From positions 1 to 17,662 of the forward strand of contig JADCCH010000030.1 of the NCBI GenBank assembly GCA_020252865.1: a stretch of DNA of 17,662 bases. The letters run 5' to 3'. The notes beneath the pieces are model-generated. The model saw nothing but the letters and a program-made list of their open reading frames with translations, searched no databases and had not been told where the DNA came from. Below, in pieces: positions 8,043 to 16,247 of this stretch. Source of the stretch: Methylobacterium sp. GTDB lineage: Bacteria; Pseudomonadota; Alphaproteobacteria; Rhizobiales; Beijerinckiaceae. Numbering within the stretch: the first letter of the stretch is position 1; each line of letters starts with the position of its first letter. Made by a program: the position numbers and the translations under genes.

Positions 8043-8827
8043 TAGTGGTAAAGCGCGGTGATCTCGGCATAGGCTGAGGATCGCTCCCTCCGGCGCCATT
8101 CGTAGCCCGCCGAGCCGTTGAGCCCGAAACTCCCGAAACTCAGCCCGTTGGCATGGAGGCCGATGCGCAACTTGAACCAGGAATCGCGGCCGACCAAGCC
8201 TCCCACGCTGCGTTGCCGACCGGTAGAGAAGGAAACCTCCGGCCCGATCGCGGTATTGCGCCACCCGGTGGAAAATCCGTGGCGCAGGCGCAGGAAGCCG
8301 CTGGCTTCCGCGGCATCCACCAGCAATATGCCGCTGGTGAAGCCATCGGGCAGGGTGGGGTGATTGTTCCAGCTCTGCCAGAACTCGATCATGGCGGCCG
8401 CCCCGAGGCGTCCCTCGTAGCGCGTCACCGCGCGCTCCCGCGGCGAGTGGAGGCTGAGGCTGGGCCCGGCATAGGCCGAGATCGAGAGCGCGCCGATCTG
8501 CCACTCATGGCCGAGAAAGATGCGCCCGCCCGCGAAGCGATTGAACCGGCCGATCACCAGCGGGTCGCGCTCGCGGAACTTCGTGCCGAAGCTGTAAAGG
8601 AGGCGGAAACCCGGCTTGTCGAGGCCCGAGAAGGGTGCGAGCTTGGCGCCGCTCGTCAGATAGAAGGCCCAATCGGAGGCGCTGGTGCTGATGAAGGCCA
8701 CGCCGAGGCGCTTGGCCTTGGGGGGAGCATCGAAGAAACCCAGCTCTTCCGCGTGTGAATCCAGAGGGATGCCGGTTTTCACCAGCAGCGCCAGAAGGCC
8801 TGTCATCCGAACTCGATTTTGCACCAT
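8039..8827 (-). CDS. bcsS: Cellulose biosynthesis protein BcsS-like, secreted
   Basis: A 262-residue protein with a short signal-like N-terminus (MVQNRVRMTGLLALLVKT...SHA, cleavage probably before EELGFF). After that come many short amphipathic strands rich in Gly, Ser and aromatics and a final aromatic run ALYHY, which suggests an outer-membrane beta-barrel. The pattern matches the BcsS family found with cellulose synthase genes in Rhizobiales and methylotrophs. No bcsA/B/C genes are in the window, so it is an orphan here. ATG 8827 is chosen for its charged n-region; ATG 8806 is an alternative, and both have poor ribosome-binding sites. The stop codon lies in the palindromic element. Confidence 0.72.
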   Translation of the reverse strand: MVQNRVRMTGLLALLVKTGIPLDSHAEELGFFDAPPKAKRLGVAFISTSASDWAFYLTSGAKLAPFSGLDKPGFRLLYSFGTKFRERDPLVIGRFNRFAGGRIFLGHEWQIGALSISAYAGPSLSLHSPRERAVTRYEGRLGAAAMIEFWQSWNNHPTLPDGFTSGILLVDAAEASGFLRLRHGFSTGWRNTAIGPEVSFSTGRQRSVGGLVGRDSWFKLRIGLHANGLSFGSFGLNGSAGYEWRRRERSSAYAEITALYHY

Positions 8828-8997
8828 CCCGGCTCTAGGACGCGTCAGCCCGAGGCAATCGTCAAGTCTATTCCGGCGTCCCGCCCCGAATGGCCTGAAC
8901 TCTCTGCCGCGCTCGCGGGCGGAAGGCGAGGCTTGCAACGCCTGAAACCCCCGCTAAAAGCGAATTGACCGGGCATGTCAGGGGGCAGGGGCGGTTC

Positions 8998-9600
8998 TTG
9001 CGTATCCACGAAATTCTAGCCAACCTGCTGCAGCCGAGGGGTGATGCCAGCCATCTGGGCGAGCAACCCAGCGTCGAGGATATCATTTCCGCGCTGGGTC
9101 CGCGAAGCTTTGGCATCGTGCTGGTGCTGTTCGGCCTGCCCAATCTGCTGCCGGTTCCCGGCTTGCCCATCCTCTGCGGGTTCATCATCGGCATCATCGC
9201 CTTCCAGATGGTCATCGGAAAGGATCACCTGCTGCTGCCCCCCTGGGTGGGGCGGCGGCGGCTGAAGCGGGGTGATCTTGCGCGCGTGGTCGGAAGGGCC
9301 ACGCCCACCCTTCGCACCGTGGAAAGCGCGATGCGCCCAAGGTTGCTGGCGCTGACATCGCCGGTCCTCTCGCGGGTGATCGGCGTTGTCCTGCTTATCC
9401 TCGCGACGGCCTTGATGGCGCCGATCCCCTTTTTCGGAGGCATCGCGCCGGGTTTTGCCGTCATCCTGCTGGGCCTTGGCCTTGCGGGACGCGACGGCCT
9501 CTTCATCGTGTTCGGCACGGTGACAGGCCTCTTCGCGGTTCTGCTGACAATCGTCGTGACGATCGCGATCCTGAAATCGCTGACCTTCCTGATCGTCTGA
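8998..9600 (+). CDS. exoD: ExoD-family membrane protein
   Basis: A 200-residue integral membrane protein of the ExoD family. The N-terminal part has PSVEDIISALGPRSFG, followed by a hydrophobic stretch with LPNLLPVPGLPILCG, the GKDHLLLPPWV segment, and three further hydrophobic helices to the C-terminus. In rhizobia ExoD affects exopolysaccharide production and alkaline tolerance; the biochemical activity is unknown. TTG 8998 is chosen because AGGGG lies 6 bases upstream and the length then fits the family; an in-frame TTG at 8965 has no such site. It is divergent from bcsS and ends three bases before the convergent GGDEF-EAL gene. Confidence 0.85.
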   Translation: MRIHEILANLLQPRGDASHLGEQPSVEDIISALGPRSFGIVLVLFGLPNLLPVPGLPILCGFIIGIIAFQMVIGKDHLLLPPWVGRRRLKRGDLARVVGRATPTLRTVESAMRPRLLALTSPVLSRVIGVVLLILATALMAPIPFFGGIAPGFAVILLGLGLAGRDGLFIVFGTVTGLFAVLLTIVVTIAILKSLTFLIV

Positions 9601-9603
9601 GTG

Positions 9604-11754
9604 TCAGGCGGCGCTGATCTGGTGCGGGGGCAGGCGGCTGATATCGCCGTCTTTGCGCAGCAATTCATCGAGCTGCTCGGCGGGAACGGGCTTCGAGAAC
9701 AGGTAGCCCTGCAGCAAGTGGCAGCCCACGGCCTGCAGGAAACGCCGCTGTTCCTCTGTCTCGACGCCCTCCGCGGTGACTTCGAGGCCGAGCGCGCGCC
9801 CCAGATGCACGACCGAATGCACGAGGATCGCGCTTTCGCCCGTCGCTTCCATCTGATCGAGGAAGGACTTGTCGATCTTGATCTTGTCGAAGGCGAAGCG
9901 CCGCAGATAGATCAGTGAGGAGTAACCCGTCCCGAAATCATCGAGCGCGAGCTTCACGCCGAGCGCGCGCAATTCCATCATCGCGGCCTGGGCCTGGTCG
10001 GCATCCTCGACGAGCACGCCTTCGGTCAGTTCCAGTTCGAGCTGATGCGATTGAACCGCGCATTCCTTCAGGACATCGGCCACCGAGGACACGAAATCCT
10101 TCTGCCGGAACTGCACGGCCGAGACATTCACGCCCACGCGCAATCTCGGCCAGCGCGCGGCATCGCGCATGGCGCGCCGCATGACCCATTCGCCCAGCGG
10201 CACGATGAGCCCGCGCTCTTCCGCCGCCGCAACGAACATGGCCGGCGAGATCATCCCGTGTACCGGGTGACGCCAGCGCACGAGCGCCTCGACCGAGGCA
10301 ATTCGGCCGGTATCGGCATGCACCTGCGGCTGGTAGACGAGGGTGAGTTCGTCGCGCTCGATGGCGCCGCGCAGCTCGTCATCCACGAGTTTGCGCATGC
10401 GCTCATGTTCGTTCATCCGGTGTTCGTAGAGGTTGAAGCGGTTACGTCCCTCGTTCTTCGCTCGATAGAGGGCGGTATCGGCCGCGCGCAGCAGGGTTGC
10501 GCTGTCGGTGCCGTCGCTGGGTCCGATCGCGATGCCGATGGTGACGCCGATGCGGATGTCGATCCCGTCCATCACGAAAGGTCGGTTCGTGGCATCCACG
10601 ATGGCCTGCGCGAGGCGTGTCGCATCGAGATGCGAGCGCACGCTCGGAAGCAGGACGGCGAATTCGTCGCCACCGAGGCGGGCCAGCAAGTCGGTCTGGC
10701 GCAGCAGCGGGCGCACGCGCGCGCCGAATTCCACGAGAACGCCATCGCCGGCCGCGTGCCCATAGGTGTCGTTCACGTCCTTGAACTTGTCGAGATCGAG
10801 CAGCAGCACCGCGAGCGAATGATCGCGATGCGGCAGGTCCTCGATGTTCTCGTTCAGCGCATCGATGAAGACCGTGCGGTTCGGCAAGCCCGACAGTGCG
10901 TCATGGCGCGCCTCGTGGCTCGCCTGCGCCTCGCGGTGCAGCAATTCCTCGGTGCAACGGCGGATCCGCCGGAAGAGCAGCACGCCGACCGTCGCCACCA
11001 CCAAGGTGCCAATCAAGCCGAAAAGCGCGAGTTCACCCAGGATATCAGAGGCTTCGCGAGCCGGGTCCCAGATGACCGTCATCACCGCGCGGCTGTCCTG
11101 ACCGGCGATCGGCAGGCTCGTTTCCAGCGTGGAACGCCCGGGAATGACGCGGAGGTTGGGCAGGGCGAGCATGGTCGCGATGCGGCGCAGTGTCAGCGCG
11201 TTGATCGGCCGGGTGGCGATCAGCACGAGATTGCGCCCCACGGGAAGGGTGGCGAAGGTCATCAGCCCGATGCCGTCTTGCACCACGCGCGCTTCGCGGC
11301 CGATGCCGAGCGTGGTGCCTTCCATGCCGCGCATGCGGGAATTGTCGACCAGGGCATGCGCCGCGCGCGCGCGTTGCGCCACCACATCCGGCTCGCCGGC
11401 TTCCGCCAGCGTCACCCCATCCATGCGGCTCACGAGAATGGCGTAATCGAGGTTCTGCCGGAGCAGCAGGTTCTGCAGGATGCGGTCGCGCTCCGCACGG
11501 GCCTGGTTTCCGGAGACAAGATCACCCAGGCCTTCATCGCGTGAGAGTGCGCCGAGCAATGCTTCGGCCTCGTAACGAAAGCTTTGCGTGAGCTGATTTT
11601 TTTCGCGTTCCAGCTCGACGCTCAACTGCCGCGTCGCGGCGGAATGGGCCACAAGAGCGATGCTTCCCACCACGCTCAGCACGAGCATTACGATCGGGAT
11701 GAGCAAGATCGACACAAGATGCCGGCTGCCGGACTGTGATTTCTTCCCAACCAT
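9604..11754 (-). CDS. Membrane-anchored GGDEF-EAL dual-domain protein
   Basis: A 716-residue c-di-GMP turnover protein. TM1 (about 12-36) and TM2 (about 236-260) flank a roughly 200-residue periplasmic sensor that is perhaps CHASE4-like (uncertain). The GGDEF domain has intact GGDEF (361-365) and the inhibitory RxxD site as RQTD (352-355). The EAL domain has EAL (489-491), VNVSAVQF, ELELTEG, DDFGTGYSSL, IKIDKSF and AEGVETEEQ, so both synthase and phosphodiesterase residues look complete. Net activity cannot be predicted. ATG 11754 is preferred over an in-frame TTG at 11766; neither has a strong ribosome-binding site. Its neighbours bcsS and exoD suggest a link to surface polysaccharide, by position only. 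Confidence 0.92.
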   Translation of the reverse strand: MVGKKSQSGSRHLVSILLIPIVMLVLSVVGSIALVAHSAATRQLSVELEREKNQLTQSFRYEAEALLGALSRDEGLGDLVSGNQARAERDRILQNLLLRQNLDYAILVSRMDGVTLAEAGEPDVVAQRARAAHALVDNSRMRGMEGTTLGIGREARVVQDGIGLMTFATLPVGRNLVLIATRPINALTLRRIATMLALPNLRVIPGRSTLETSLPIAGQDSRAVMTVIWDPAREASDILGELALFGLIGTLVVATVGVLLFRRIRRCTEELLHREAQASHEARHDALSGLPNRTVFIDALNENIEDLPHRDHSLAVLLLDLDKFKDVNDTYGHAAGDGVLVEFGARVRPLLRQTDLLARLGGDEFAVLLPSVRSHLDATRLAQAIVDATNRPFVMDGIDIRIGVTIGIAIGPSDGTDSATLLRAADTALYRAKNEGRNRFNLYEHRMNEHERMRKLVDDELRGAIERDELTLVYQPQVHADTGRIASVEALVRWRHPVHGMISPAMFVAAAEERGLIVPLGEWVMRRAMRDAARWPRLRVGVNVSAVQFRQKDFVSSVADVLKECAVQSHQLELELTEGVLVEDADQAQAAMMELRALGVKLALDDFGTGYSSLIYLRRFAFDKIKIDKSFLDQMEATGESAILVHSVVHLGRALGLEVTAEGVETEEQRRFLQAVGCHLLQGYLFSKPVPAEQLDELLRKDGDISRLPPHQISAA

Positions 11755-11826
11755 CCCGTGGACCAACGCAACGCCACTGTCACAAATGCACTCTGTTTCC
11801 TTTATGGGAAAGAAGGTTTACGGCGC

Positions 11827-11855
11827 GTTATACTGCGCGTCATTTGCAGCCGGAA
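11827..11855 (-). promoter_or_regulatory. Weak candidate promoter for the GGDEF-EAL gene
   Basis: On the minus strand a TATAAC box (11827-11832) resembles a -10 element, with TTCCGG (11850-11855) 17 bases upstream as a poor -35. It lies in the 122-base gap between radC and the GGDEF-EAL gene, which is locally richer in A/T than its surroundings. A small TTTCC/GGAAA inverted repeat follows in the leader (11796-11811). The -35 match is weak, so this is only a suggestion. Confidence 0.2.
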
Positions 11856-11876
11856 CGTTCGAAAATCGCGGATCGG

Positions 11877-12653
11877 CTACAGCAGGCCCATGGCGCGGAA
11901 GCTCGCATGGCCTTTCCGACCGATGATCAGGTGGTCGTGAACCGTCAGGCCCAGCGCTTCGGCATGCTCGATGATCTCGCGCGTCATCTCGATATCCGCG
12001 CGTGAGGGCGTCGTGTCGCCGGAGGGGTGGTTGTGGACGAGGATGATCGCGGAGGCATTGAGCTGCAGGGCGCGGCGCATGATCTCGCGCGGATAGACCG
12101 GCGTGTGGTCGACCGTGCCCTTCTGCATCATCTCGTCGCGGATGAGGCCGTTCTTCTTGTCGAGGAAGAGCACGCGAAGCTGTTCGATCTCGGCGAAGCC
12201 CATCGCGGTGCGGCAATAGTCGAGCACCGCCTCCCAGGAGGAAAGCACCTGCCGGCCGCGAATGGCGCCCTGGCTGATGCGCCGCGCGGCGGCCTCCAGC
12301 AGTTTCAGGTCATGCACGATGGCCGGGCCGACGCCTTTCACCTCGGCGAGGTGTTCGGGCGCGGCGCCGATCACTTCCGCGAAGCTGCCGAACCGGGCAA
12401 TGAGCGCCTTCGCGACCCCCTTCACATCCGCGCGCGGAATCGAGCGGAACAGCACAAGCTCCAGCAATTCATAATCCGGCAGCTGGTCCGGCGCATCGGC
12501 GAAGCGCGCGCGGAGGCGTTCGCGATGGCCATGGTAATGCGGAGCCTCGGCAGCGTTTGCCGGCAGATCCATCTGCAAGCTCGCATCCCCCGGGGCTTTC
12601 CTGCGTTGGCCGCTGCCTTTCGGGCGCGAGGGGGCGGATGCACGGTCGGTCAT
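11877..12653 (-). CDS. radC: RadC-family JAB/MPN protein
   Basis: A 258-residue RadC protein. After a disordered basic N-terminus (about 1-40), a helix-hairpin-helix region includes [19 protein letters not shown]. The C-terminal JAMM metal site is [14 protein letters not shown], with H207, H209, S217 and D220 as the conserved residues. RadC proteins were once linked to DNA repair, but their function is unclear; the JAMM site implies a zinc hydrolase fold. It lies 6 bases after map on the same strand and is probably co-transcribed. No clear ribosome-binding site is visible, so translation may be coupled to map. Confidence 0.92.
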   Translation of the reverse strand: MTDRASAPSRPKGSGQRRKAPGDASLQMDLPANAAEAPHYHGHRERLRARFADAPDQLPDYELLELVLFRSIPRADVKGVAKALIARFGSFAEVIGAAPEHLAEVKGVGPAIVHDLKLLEAAARRISQGAIRGRQVLSSWEAVLDYCRTAMGFAEIEQLRVLFLDKKNGLIRDEMMQKGTVDHTPVYPREIMRRALQLNASAIILVHNHPSGDTTPSRADIEMTREIIEHAEALGLTVHDHLIIGRKGHASFRAMGLL

Positions 12654-12659
12654 GCGTGT

Positions 12660-13511
12660 TCAGGGCTGGATGGCTGGCCTCGGAGGCGCCGGCTGGGCCG
12701 GAAAATCCAACCCCTTCGGCGAGCGCGTGAAGATCTCCACGCCTGTCTCGGTCACGCCGATGGTGTGTTCGAACTGGGCGGAGAGCGAGCGATCACGCGT
12801 TACGGCCGTCCAGCCATCCGCGAGGATCTTCACATGCGGGCGCCCGAGATTGATCATCGGCTCGATGGTGAAGAACATGCCGGGCTTCAGCACTGCGCCT
12901 TCGCCGGCCCGGCCGTAATGCAGGATGTTGGGCTCGTCATGGAAAAGCCGGCCGAGGCCATGGCCACAGAAATCCCGCACCACCGAACAGCGCTCGGCTT
13001 CCGCAAAGACCTGGATCGCCTCGCCGATATGTCCGAGCGTCGCACCGGGCTTCACGACCGCCATGCCCCGCTCGAGGCTCTCATGCGTGACCTCGAGAAG
13101 GCGCATGGCGCGCCGCGGAATTTCGCCCACGGCATACATGCGGCTCGCATCCCCATGCCAGCCATCGACGATGAATGTCACGTCGATATTGACGATATCG
13201 CCCTCGCGCAGCGGCTTGTCCGAGGGGATGCCGTGGCACACCACATGGTTGATGCTGGTGCAGCAGGAACGCGGATAGCCATGGTAATAGAGCGTGGCCG
13301 GGAAGGCCCTGTGATCCATGGCGAATTCGAACACCGCGCGGTCGATCGCGTCGGTCGTCACGCCGGGCTTGACCATCGGCACCAGCATGTCGAGCGCCTC
13401 GGCCGTGAGGCGCCCGGCCCTGCGCATGGCCGCGAAGGCTTCCGGCCCGTGCAGGCGGATCGAGCCCGGCTGGCGACGGACGAGGGTGGAGGAATCATTC
13501 ATGGTTCGCAT
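12660..13511 (-). CDS. map: Type I methionine aminopeptidase
   Basis: A 283-residue enzyme that removes the initiator Met from new proteins in the cytosol. All five metal ligands are visible: D110, D121, H184 (FCGHGLG), E217 (FFTIEPM) and E248 (QFEHT). H93 in CHGIPS is the substrate-side His. ATG 13511 is chosen because GGAG lies 4 bases upstream; ATG 13502 would leave 13 bases, and a start at 13550 adds unconserved residues. A Pro-rich tail ends the protein. It is divergent from the FkbM gene and followed by radC after 6 bases, an arrangement often seen in alphaproteobacteria. Confidence 0.94.
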   Translation of the reverse strand: MRTMNDSSTLVRRQPGSIRLHGPEAFAAMRRAGRLTAEALDMLVPMVKPGVTTDAIDRAVFEFAMDHRAFPATLYYHGYPRSCCTSINHVVCHGIPSDKPLREGDIVNIDVTFIVDGWHGDASRMYAVGEIPRRAMRLLEVTHESLERGMAVVKPGATLGHIGEAIQVFAEAERCSVVRDFCGHGLGRLFHDEPNILHYGRAGEGAVLKPGMFFTIEPMINLGRPHVKILADGWTAVTRDRSLSAQFEHTIGVTETGVEIFTRSPKGLDFPAQPAPPRPAIQP

Positions 13512-13651
13512 ATAGCTCCGCGCATCCTGAGCGGCAAGGGAATGCCACAAGGATTAGTCGGTTCGCTGCGCGGCTCCAAGAGCCATTTTGCCGGATGCCG
13601 CGCAAGCAGATCCTGCGTGCATTTTCCGCGATCCGGGATTATGGGCAGCCC

Positions 13652-14491
13652 ATGACCGATCTTTCCAGGAACGCGCCCGGCTGGGGCGCACATGCTCCGC
13701 GCGGTGCCGTGGCCCGCCTCATCGGGCTCACCCGATCCATGCCCGCCGGCTGGCTGGGCAAGCGCCTCGGCTTTGCCTTCCGCAAGCTCGCGATCCTGCT
13801 GCTGGGCGGCAAGCCGGTGGATGCCGAGAGCCTCGGCGCGCGCTTCCGCCTCGCGCCCTACAACAATGTCTGCGAAAAGCGCATCCTCTTCGCGCCGCAG
13901 GATTTCGATGCGGCCGAGCGTGAATATCTCGCCGGGCTGATTGGTGCGCGTTTCACCTTCCTTGATATCGGCGCGAATATTGGCGGCTATGCCCTTGCGC
14001 TCGCGGCCGGGGCGGGGCGCGACGCGCGCATCCTCGCCTTCGAGCCGCAGCCTGACGTGTTCGATCGGCTCATCTTCAACATCGGCATCAACCCCTTCGG
14101 CACGGTGAAGGCCATGGCCCTGGCTGTGGCGGATCGCGACGGCGAACTCACGCTCTTTCTTGATCCCGCCAACCAGGGCGAGGCGAGCGTGAAGATCGTC
14201 AACCAGGATCGCGCCGGCCGCGTCCGCGTTCCAGCCCGTGCGCTGCTCGGCATCGTGCAGGATGAGGGCCTCGATCATATCGATGCGATGAAGCTCGATG
14301 TGGAAGGCGCCGAGGACATCATCCTCCAGCGCTTCCTCACCGATGCGCCGGAAAGCCTCTGGCCCCGCGCCATCGTGCTGGAAAAGGGCGAAAGCCGCTG
14401 GAGCATCGATCTCCTCGGCTTCCTCGCCTCGAAAGGTTATCGCCGCGTGATGGAAACGCGCAACAACCATGTGCTGGAGCGTGCTCCATGA
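13652..14491 (+). CDS. FkbM-family SAM-dependent methyltransferase
   Basis: A 279-residue methyltransferase. The SAM-binding motif is FLDIGANIGGYAL (D105 in DIGAN), E131 in AFEPQ is the ribose-contact acidic residue, and the FkbM hallmark KLDVEGAE is at 214-221. FkbM enzymes O-methylate sugars or polyketide-type substrates; the substrate here cannot be inferred, because no glycan or secondary-metabolite genes adjoin it. An in-frame ATG at 13595 would add 19 residues; ATG 13652 is chosen because the extra residues show no family features, but neither start has a good ribosome-binding site. The stop overlaps the next gene's ATG as ATGA. Confidence 0.85.
   Translation: MTDLSRNAPGWGAHAPRGAVARLIGLTRSMPAGWLGKRLGFAFRKLAILLLGGKPVDAESLGARFRLAPYNNVCEKRILFAPQDFDAAEREYLAGLIGARFTFLDIGANIGGYALALAAGAGRDARILAFEPQPDVFDRLIFNIGINPFGTVKAMALAVADRDGELTLFLDPANQGEASVKIVNQDRAGRVRVPARALLGIVQDEGLDHIDAMKLDVEGAEDIILQRFLTDAPESLWPRAIVLEKGESRWSIDLLGFLASKGYRRVMETRNNHVLERAP
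14475..14488 (+). promoter_or_regulatory. Hairpin covering the ribosome-binding site of the CinA-like gene
   Basis: TGGAG (14475-14479) and CTCCA (14484-14488) can pair around a CGTG loop. The left arm is the Shine-Dalgarno GGAG of the downstream gene, and the right arm ends on the A of its ATG. The structure lies within the last codons of the FkbM gene, so ribosomes finishing FkbM would melt it. This suggests translational coupling. The stem is only 5 bp and no folding calculation was run. Confidence 0.4.
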
Positions 14492-15231
14492 GCCAGGTGA
14501 CCGCCGCCATTCTGGTGATCGGCGACGAGATCCTCTCGGGTCGCACCAAGGACAGGAATATTGGCTACATCGCCGAATATCTCACCAATTCCGGCATTGA
14601 CCTGCGCGAAGTGCGCGTGGTGCCGGATTTGGAGGAGGAGATCGTCGGCGCGATCAACGCCTTGCGTTCGCGCTACACCTATCTCTTCACGACCGGTGGC
14701 ATCGGTCCGACGCATGACGACATCACCGCAGATTGTGTGGCCAGGGCCTTCGGCGTGTCCATCGATATCGACGAGCGCGCGGTGAATGTCATGCTTGAAC
14801 GCTACAAGCGCGAGGAGTTGAACGAAGCCCGCCTGCGCATGGCGCGCATTCCGGCCGGCGCGGAGCTGATCGACAATCCGATCTCGAAAGCGCCGGGCTT
14901 CATGATCGGCAATGTGATCGTGATGGCCGGCGTGCCGAGCATCATGCAGGCCATGCTCGATGACGTTGCGCCCCGCCTCAGGACCGGTTCCCGCGTGCTC
15001 GCCCGCATCGTGGATGCCGCCGGTCTCGGCGAGGGTATCTATGCCGAGGGCCTTGCCGCGATTGCGGCCGCGCATCCGGCGGTTTCGATCGGCTCGTATC
15101 CGGCGTTCCAGGCCGGCGGGTTCCGCAACCAGATCGTGCTGCGGGGCCGCGATGCAGCCGCTCTCGACGCCGCGGAAAAGGCTGTGATTGGCTTCATCGC
15201 GGGGCTTTCGTCGGATCGGGCGCCGGTTTAG
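14488..15231 (+). CDS. Molybdopterin-binding domain protein, CinA N-terminal/MoaB-like
   Basis: A 247-residue protein equal to the N-terminal (COG1058) domain of CinA, without the C-terminal nicotinamide-nucleotide amidohydrolase domain. Motifs are VIGDEILSGRTKDRN, the FTTGGIGPTHDDIT loop typical of the MoaB/MogA fold, KAPGF and VMAGVPSIM. In related CinA proteins the N-terminal domain has ADP-ribose/CoA pyrophosphatase activity; single-domain versions are common in alphaproteobacteria and their role is not settled. A link to the molybdenum operon 9 kb away is not implied by position. It starts at an ATGA overlap with the FkbM gene and has GGAG 8 bases upstream. Confidence 0.88.
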   Translation: MSQVTAAILVIGDEILSGRTKDRNIGYIAEYLTNSGIDLREVRVVPDLEEEIVGAINALRSRYTYLFTTGGIGPTHDDITADCVARAFGVSIDIDERAVNVMLERYKREELNEARLRMARIPAGAELIDNPISKAPGFMIGNVIVMAGVPSIMQAMLDDVAPRLRTGSRVLARIVDAAGLGEGIYAEGLAAIAAAHPAVSIGSYPAFQAGGFRNQIVLRGRDAAALDAAEKAVIGFIAGLSSDRAPV

Positions 15232-15261
15232 GAACAAGCCTCGCCGCAGGGGAGAATGATC

Positions 15262-15780
15262 ATGAATGCCGCGCCCGCGCCTCAAGCCATTCCCGAAAAG
15301 GCCTTCCCGGTTTCCTGGGACCAGTTCCACCGGGATGCCCGAATGCTGGCCTGGCGGCTCGCGGGCTCGGGGCCGTTCAGCTCCATCGTCTGCATCACCC
15401 GCGGTGGTCTCGTTCCGGCGGCAATCATTGCGCGCGAACTCGAATTGCGGATGATCGAGACGGTCTGCATCGCCTCCTACCACAATTACACCGATCAGGG
15501 CGGGTTGCAGGTGCTCAAGGGCATCGACCACGTGATCACCGGCACGGAAGGCGGCAAGGGCGTGCTGGTGCTCGACGATCTCGTGGATACCGGCAAGACC
15601 GTGAAAATCGTGCGGGACATGCTGCCGAACGCGCATTTCGCGACCGTCTACGCGAAGCCGCTGGGCCGCCCGCTGGTCGATACCTTCATCACCGAAGTGA
15701 GCCAGGACAGCTGGATCTATTTTCCGTGGGATATGGGCTTTGCCTTCCAGCCGCCGATCATGAAGGGTGCTGCGGGGTAA
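15262..15780 (+). CDS. gpt: Xanthine phosphoribosyltransferase
   Basis: A 172-residue type I phosphoribosyltransferase closely resembling E. coli Gpt along its length: [34 protein letters not shown], the PRPP loop [13 protein letters not shown] (D105, D106), [18 protein letters not shown], and [15 protein letters not shown]. It converts xanthine, guanine or hypoxanthine plus PRPP to the nucleotide in purine salvage. ATG 15262 is preferred, since GGAG then lies 7 bases upstream; ATG 15256 would leave one base. It follows the CinA-like gene after 30 bases, probably in the same transcript. Confidence 0.93.
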   Translation: MNAAPAPQAIPEKAFPVSWDQFHRDARMLAWRLAGSGPFSSIVCITRGGLVPAAIIARELELRMIETVCIASYHNYTDQGGLQVLKGIDHVITGTEGGKGVLVLDDLVDTGKTVKIVRDMLPNAHFATVYAKPLGRPLVDTFITEVSQDSWIYFPWDMGFAFQPPIMKGAAG

Positions 15781-15788
15781 TCCCGTCA

Positions 15789-15818
15789 TTCCCGACGATG
15801 CGAAGCATCGGGCGGGAA
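15789..15818. repeat. Stem-loop between gpt and the AtzH-like gene
   Basis: CGATGC (15796-15801) and GCATCG (15805-15810) form a perfect inner stem around GAA. TTCCCG (15789-15794) and CGGGAA (15813-15818) extend it past a small bulge. It starts 8 bases after the gpt stop, between convergent genes. The flanking wording (GTCATTCCCG...CGGGAAGCCATG) is like a dispersed palindromic repeat seen in many alphaproteobacteria, recognised from memory. There is no U-tract, so it is better called a repeat or 3'-end stabiliser than an intrinsic terminator. Confidence 0.6.
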
Positions 15819-15857
15819 GCCATGTTCGACCCGGGGGCGGGTTGGTTTCCGGCCCGT

Positions 15858-16247
15858 TCAGCCCGGCTCGGCGATCACGCTGACATGGGCCGCAACCACG
15901 CGCCAGCCCTCCGGCGTGCGCAGCCAGACCTGGCTTTGCCGGCCCACCTTGCCCTGCATGCTGTCGCGCCGGAACAGGGTCCATGCCGTCGCCATGTCGC
16001 GGCCATAGGTGGTGATCAGCGTGCGTTCGAGCGCCCGTTCGAGACCCGCGGGCGAGCGCCCGGCGCGGAACATGGCGATTTCCGCATAGCCATAGAGGTT
16101 CTCGGCCCCGCCATAGCGCACGGTTTTCTCGCTGTTCAGGAACAGGCGATCGAGCGTTGCCACATCATTTGTCACGAGCGCGCGCTCATATTCGGCGAAG
16201 GCGGCTTCCACCTCGGCCTTCACCTCGGGAATGTCGATCTCCAGCAT
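15858..16247 (-). CDS. AtzH/HpxZ-like DUF3225 protein (NTF2 fold)
   Basis: A 129-residue protein of the DUF3225/AtzH-HpxZ family with an NTF2-like layout: [54 protein letters not shown] and [20 protein letters not shown]. In the cyanuric acid pathway AtzH is reported to act on a dicarboxyurea by-product; HpxZ belongs to oxalurate breakdown in Klebsiella. Which substrate applies here is unknown. The start overlaps the amidase stop by one base (TGATG), with GGAG 8 bases upstream, so the two are surely co-translated. It is the last gene of its operon and converges on gpt. Confidence 0.85.
   Translation of the reverse strand: MLEIDIPEVKAEVEAAFAEYERALVTNDVATLDRLFLNSEKTVRYGGAENLYGYAEIAMFRAGRSPAGLERALERTLITTYGRDMATAWTLFRRDSMQGKVGRQSQVWLRTPEGWRVVAAHVSVIAEPG

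Noticed and set aside
10045..11544. 499-codon plus-strand ORF opposite the GGDEF-EAL gene
   Set aside because: The opposite strand encodes complete GGDEF and EAL domains; this frame is compositionally a shadow with no recognisable domain.
13572..13590. GGCTC-CAA-GAGCC stem followed by ATTTTG between map and the FkbM gene
   Set aside because: It resembles a terminator, but it lies between divergent genes, where none is needed, and has a short stem and a poor T-run.
12027..13655. Long plus-strand ORF of 542 codons opposite radC and map
   Set aside because: It is antisense to two well-supported genes, has no family motif and is rich in His/Arg/Asp, as expected from high-GC shadow frames.
14437..15984. 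515-codon minus-strand ORF across the CinA-like and gpt genes
   Set aside because: Both plus-strand genes are full length with family motifs; the antisense frame has none.
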